Shown: piece by piece, positions 61,835 through 64,000 of the stretch
How the letters are laid out: each line of letters begins with the position of its first letter
Position numbering within the stretch: position 1 is the first letter of the stretch
Assembly: GCF_028748105.1 (NCBI RefSeq)
Contig: NZ_CP118168.1
Location: 1,302,001 to 1,366,000 of the forward strand
Length of the DNA: 64,000 bases
DNA from: Entomospira nematocerorum
Lineage (GTDB): Bacteria > Spirochaetota > Spirochaetia > WRBN01
Direction: 5' to 3'
The notes under the pieces: generated by a model
Databases searched by the model: none
Told to the model about the DNA's origin: nothing
What the model saw: the letters and a program-made list of their open reading frames with translations, nothing else
Program-made: the position numbers and the translations under genes

Positions 61835-63428
61835 TTACTTCACCTATCCATTGTGCAAGGAGTTCCCGTGCTCCACTACCACCTTCATGATTATAATGAT
61901 ATGCATGATATCCTATATCTAATGTGATAGGCTTGTTTTGCCACAGAAATTGAAAATGTTTTGGAAGCAACTCTTGAATAGTTTCGAACTCTTTCATGTT
62001 ATGCTCATTAAAGTATAGAAAAACAAGTTGATATTCTAAAGAAAGATGTGTCTCTGATAATTGATTATATTGCTGTAAAATACTATTTTTTAATCCCTCA
62101 AGAGCTAATTCAAGAATAAAGGCACTATCTTCTTTCTTCTTTATAGTAGCAATATTTTTGATGGATAATACAATGATACCAAAAGAGTAATTACCACTAA
62201 GCATCTCAGCAATTTGAGTCTGTAAAGATCCTCGAGATTGGCTAATACGTTTTGTAAGAGATTTATAGGCCAACGTTGCTATACGCTGTTGAGATTGAGC
62301 CTCCCAGTTTTTGCGAAAAAAGAAAAAAAGCAGAAACACAAGAATGAAAATGAAAACTAACTGAATCATACTAATAATACGCTGTATCTGCCACTTTCGT
62401 ACAGCTTTCATCAAAGCAACCTCATTAGAGTCCTGCAGAGAATTAATATTCATTGTCCATTGATCAATTTGCCTCCTACTCTCTAGTACTCGTTGTTGCG
62501 CTTGTTGTGCTAATTTTAAAAATGCAAATGCTTCGTGATAAATTCCCTGCTCTAGATAGTAGTCTGCCAAAAAAAAGTGGATATCGCTGAATAAACTGTC
62601 ACGTTGCTCGCCAGCAATATGTAGTAATGCTCGCTGGGCGTACTCATAGGCATCATTCCTATAACCTAAACTTTGGCTTAATACCGCTAAATTGTACATT
62701 GTCTGAGCTGCTATTTGATTACTTGAACGAATAATAGCTTCTCTATATGCCTCTTCCCACCAAGATTTTGCTTGTGATGGATTTCCTGCAAGTACTTCAA
62801 TATGACCTAGTTCTAACATTGCATCAAATCCATTTGCATCTAAAGATTCTGTGGCAAGTCGCAGTGCACGTGATGCACTCTCTTTCGCTCGTGGAGCATC
62901 CATTAACATGCGATGGATATATGCCTGCTTCAGTAAAACATTATACCTCTGAAGATTCGAAATGTCTCTCTCTAATAATCTGTAGCTCGCTGTCAATGCA
63001 CGATCAAACCTCTCTTGCTCGATATAAACAGAAATCAATCGCAATATAGAGCGTCGAATAAAAAATTCTTGTGTAGAAAAACGCATACTTTCTTCTAAAT
63101 AGAATTCACTTTCCTCCCAATTTTCTGTATAAAAATAAATACGTCCCCACTGATATGCGATTTGTGACTCTAAATTCTCTTTTTTACTATTATCAATACG
63201 CTCATCCACACGGATATTAGACATTAACTCTGTTGCATGCTGCACCGCGTACACAAGAAAAACCATATCACTAATATCATCAAGCCGCTCAGCAAACGCT
63301 ATCAGCTCCTCTATCTTTTCTAAATCGTTTAGTCCATTAAGTTTTAGCATTAGGGTATTTTGACTGAAAATTGGCTGAATTAATAAATAAAATATGATGA
63401 TATGCAAGCATATTAATTGTATTTTCAT
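61824..63428 (-). CDS. TPR sensor-like membrane protein with degenerate GGDEF-like C terminus
   Basis: A 534-residue protein. A signal peptide (CLHIIIFYLLIQPIFSQ) is followed by TPR repeats up to about 320, a transmembrane helix at about 356-373 (SMIQLVFIFILVFLLFFFF) and a cytoplasmic domain. That domain follows the GGDEF strand order: FGIIVLSIKNIATIKKKE, then LALEGLKNSILQQYNQL, LEYQLVFLYFNEHNMKEF in place of RYGGDEF, and ITLDIGYHAY. The signature itself is lost, so it cannot make c-di-GMP, but it could bind or regulate. Assignment of the C-terminal fold is tentative. Confidence 0.6.
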   Translation of the reverse strand: MKIQLICLHIIIFYLLIQPIFSQNTLMLKLNGLNDLEKIEELIAFAERLDDISDMVFLVYAVQHATELMSNIRVDERIDNSKKENLESQIAYQWGRIYFYTENWEESEFYLEESMRFSTQEFFIRRSILRLISVYIEQERFDRALTASYRLLERDISNLQRYNVLLKQAYIHRMLMDAPRAKESASRALRLATESLDANGFDAMLELGHIEVLAGNPSQAKSWWEEAYREAIIRSSNQIAAQTMYNLAVLSQSLGYRNDAYEYAQRALLHIAGEQRDSLFSDIHFFLADYYLEQGIYHEAFAFLKLAQQAQQRVLESRRQIDQWTMNINSLQDSNEVALMKAVRKWQIQRIISMIQLVFIFILVFLLFFFFRKNWEAQSQQRIATLAYKSLTKRISQSRGSLQTQIAEMLSGNYSFGIIVLSIKNIATIKKKEDSAFILELALEGLKNSILQQYNQLSETHLSLEYQLVFLYFNEHNMKEFETIQELLPKHFQFLWQNKPITLDIGYHAYHYNHEGGSGARELLAQWIGEVTND

Positions 63429-63465
63429 ATATCTATTTTACAAAATTTTATCAAAAAAATCTCCT

Positions 63466-63496
63466 TTGCTATACTAAAATTTCTCTTTTTTATAGT
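63466..63496 (+). promoter_or_regulatory. Possible promoter of pheS
   Basis: TTGCTA (63466-63471) and TATAGT (63491-63496) with a 19-bp spacer. The match is weak. Confidence 0.3.
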
Positions 63497-63552
63497 AAGT
63501 TATTTACAAAATAGAGAAAAATCGCTACCATGCTCCTTAAGAGAGGAATCAT

Positions 63553-64000
63553 ATGTTAGAAGAAGAACAATTAATTAACAAACTCACACACTCGCTATCA
63601 ACCATTGAAAGTGAAGCTTCTCTCTTTCAACTTAAGGCCTCGTACCTAGGAAAGAGTGGCGTGATGCAGCAATACAATGAGCAATTAAAAAATTTGAAGC
63701 CAGAGGAAAAAAAAGAATTTGGACAAAAATTAAATATACTAAAGCAAGTCATTAGTGGTCTCTTTGAAGAAAAGTTGCAAGCAATTGTTCAACAAGAAAT
63801 AAATCAAAAATTAAGTCAATCCGCGTATGACACATCACTACGTGCAGAATTTATTCGAGCAAAACGGCATCAAGGCGGTTATCATCCTTTGACCCTTGTT
63901 AAACGAGAGATGGAAGACCTCTTTTATGCCATGGGATTCTCCATACTGGATGGTCCTTTTGTTGAAGATGAATTTCATAATTTTACTGCGCTAAATATTC
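63553..64000 (+). CDS. pheS: Phenylalanine--tRNA ligase alpha subunit (5' part)
   Basis: The first 149 codons, cut by the window end. The N-terminal coiled coil (MLEEEQLINKLTHSLSTIES, KASYLGKSGVMQQYNEQL) binds tRNA. The start of the catalytic domain follows (HPLTLVKREMEDLFYAMGF, VEDEFHNFTALN). AGAGGA lies before ATG 63553. pheT would be expected downstream. Confidence 0.9.
   Translation, partial: MLEEEQLINKLTHSLSTIESEASLFQLKASYLGKSGVMQQYNEQLKNLKPEEKKEFGQKLNILKQVISGLFEEKLQAIVQQEINQKLSQSAYDTSLRAEFIRAKRHQGGYHPLTLVKREMEDLFYAMGFSILDGPFVEDEFHNFTALNI

Noticed and set aside
1..64000. Mobile elements, prophage, CRISPR arrays or a restriction-modification island.
   Set aside because: No transposase, integrase, spaced repeats or restriction gene was seen. 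The only tandem repeat is inside tonB.

Overview
This 64 kb window is a compact, low-GC (estimated by eye, below 40 %) chromosomal segment from a diderm bacterium, most likely a spirochaete (Spirochaetota, order Spirochaetales). The evidence is the mutS-ompH-bamA gene order known from treponemes, a eukaryote-like IleRS and ProRS, an rnf-type operon, a LolA/BamA/TamB/Skp envelope set without visible LPS genes, and many TPR proteins. I cannot name the genus. There are 54 protein genes and no tRNA, rRNA, IS element, prophage or CRISPR array. No gap without a gene exceeds 300 bp.

Layout. 48-5407: a metallo-hydrolase and RlpA (+), converging on a gltX-lolA-rodZ-comF operon (-). 5703-11289 (+): a barrel-like secreted protein, then a small unknown gene with clpS-clpA-aat, a complete bacterial N-degron module, then a TPR/outer-membrane protein. 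11270-20149 (-): an eight-gene operon read in the order P1B-ATPase-like protein, rnfC, D, G, E, A, B and a GH57-like protein. 20261-22884 (+): thiN, a lipoprotein, an unknown gene, birA. 22857-28057 (-): rsmD, an unknown membrane protein, ileS, a secreted protein. 28262-32644 (+): a small Ala/Gly-rich protein, lepA, a TPR-SpoIID protein. 32694-38450 (-): a 5'-nucleotidase-family lipoprotein, then dam-proS-gpx-unknown. 38581-38970 (+): a GNAT-like gene. 38967-59813 (-): a DUF4912/GH57 pair and a long run rsmG-exbB-exbD-tonB-tamB-deoA-recJ-M23-bamA-ompH-mutS-rsuA-like. 60095-64000: a large HPr-domain protein (+), a TPR/degenerate-GGDEF membrane protein (-) and the start of pheS (+).

The most unusual part is the rnf-like operon. 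RnfB and RnfC keep their iron-sulfur cysteines. RnfA and RnfE lack the cysteines that hold the intramembrane [2Fe-2S] cluster. RnfG lacks the S/T-G-A-T flavinylation motif, and RnfD has no canonical one. The operon starts with a P1B-type ATPase whose phosphorylation, actuator and CPC motifs are all gone, and ends with a GH57 protein lacking the usual catalytic glutamate. A second GH57 protein elsewhere in the window has also lost that residue. Reading frames are intact throughout, so this looks like a retained, repurposed or cofactor-stripped system rather than simple decay.

Promoters are unusually readable: sigma70-type -35/-10 pairs, nearly all with 17-bp spacers. At four genes (the ATPase-like gene, thiN, lepA, the GNAT-like gene) the -10 box ends 5 to 8 nt before the ATG and no ribosome binding site is seen, which predicts leaderless mRNAs. 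Other genes have ordinary Shine-Dalgarno sites, which I used to correct several starts.
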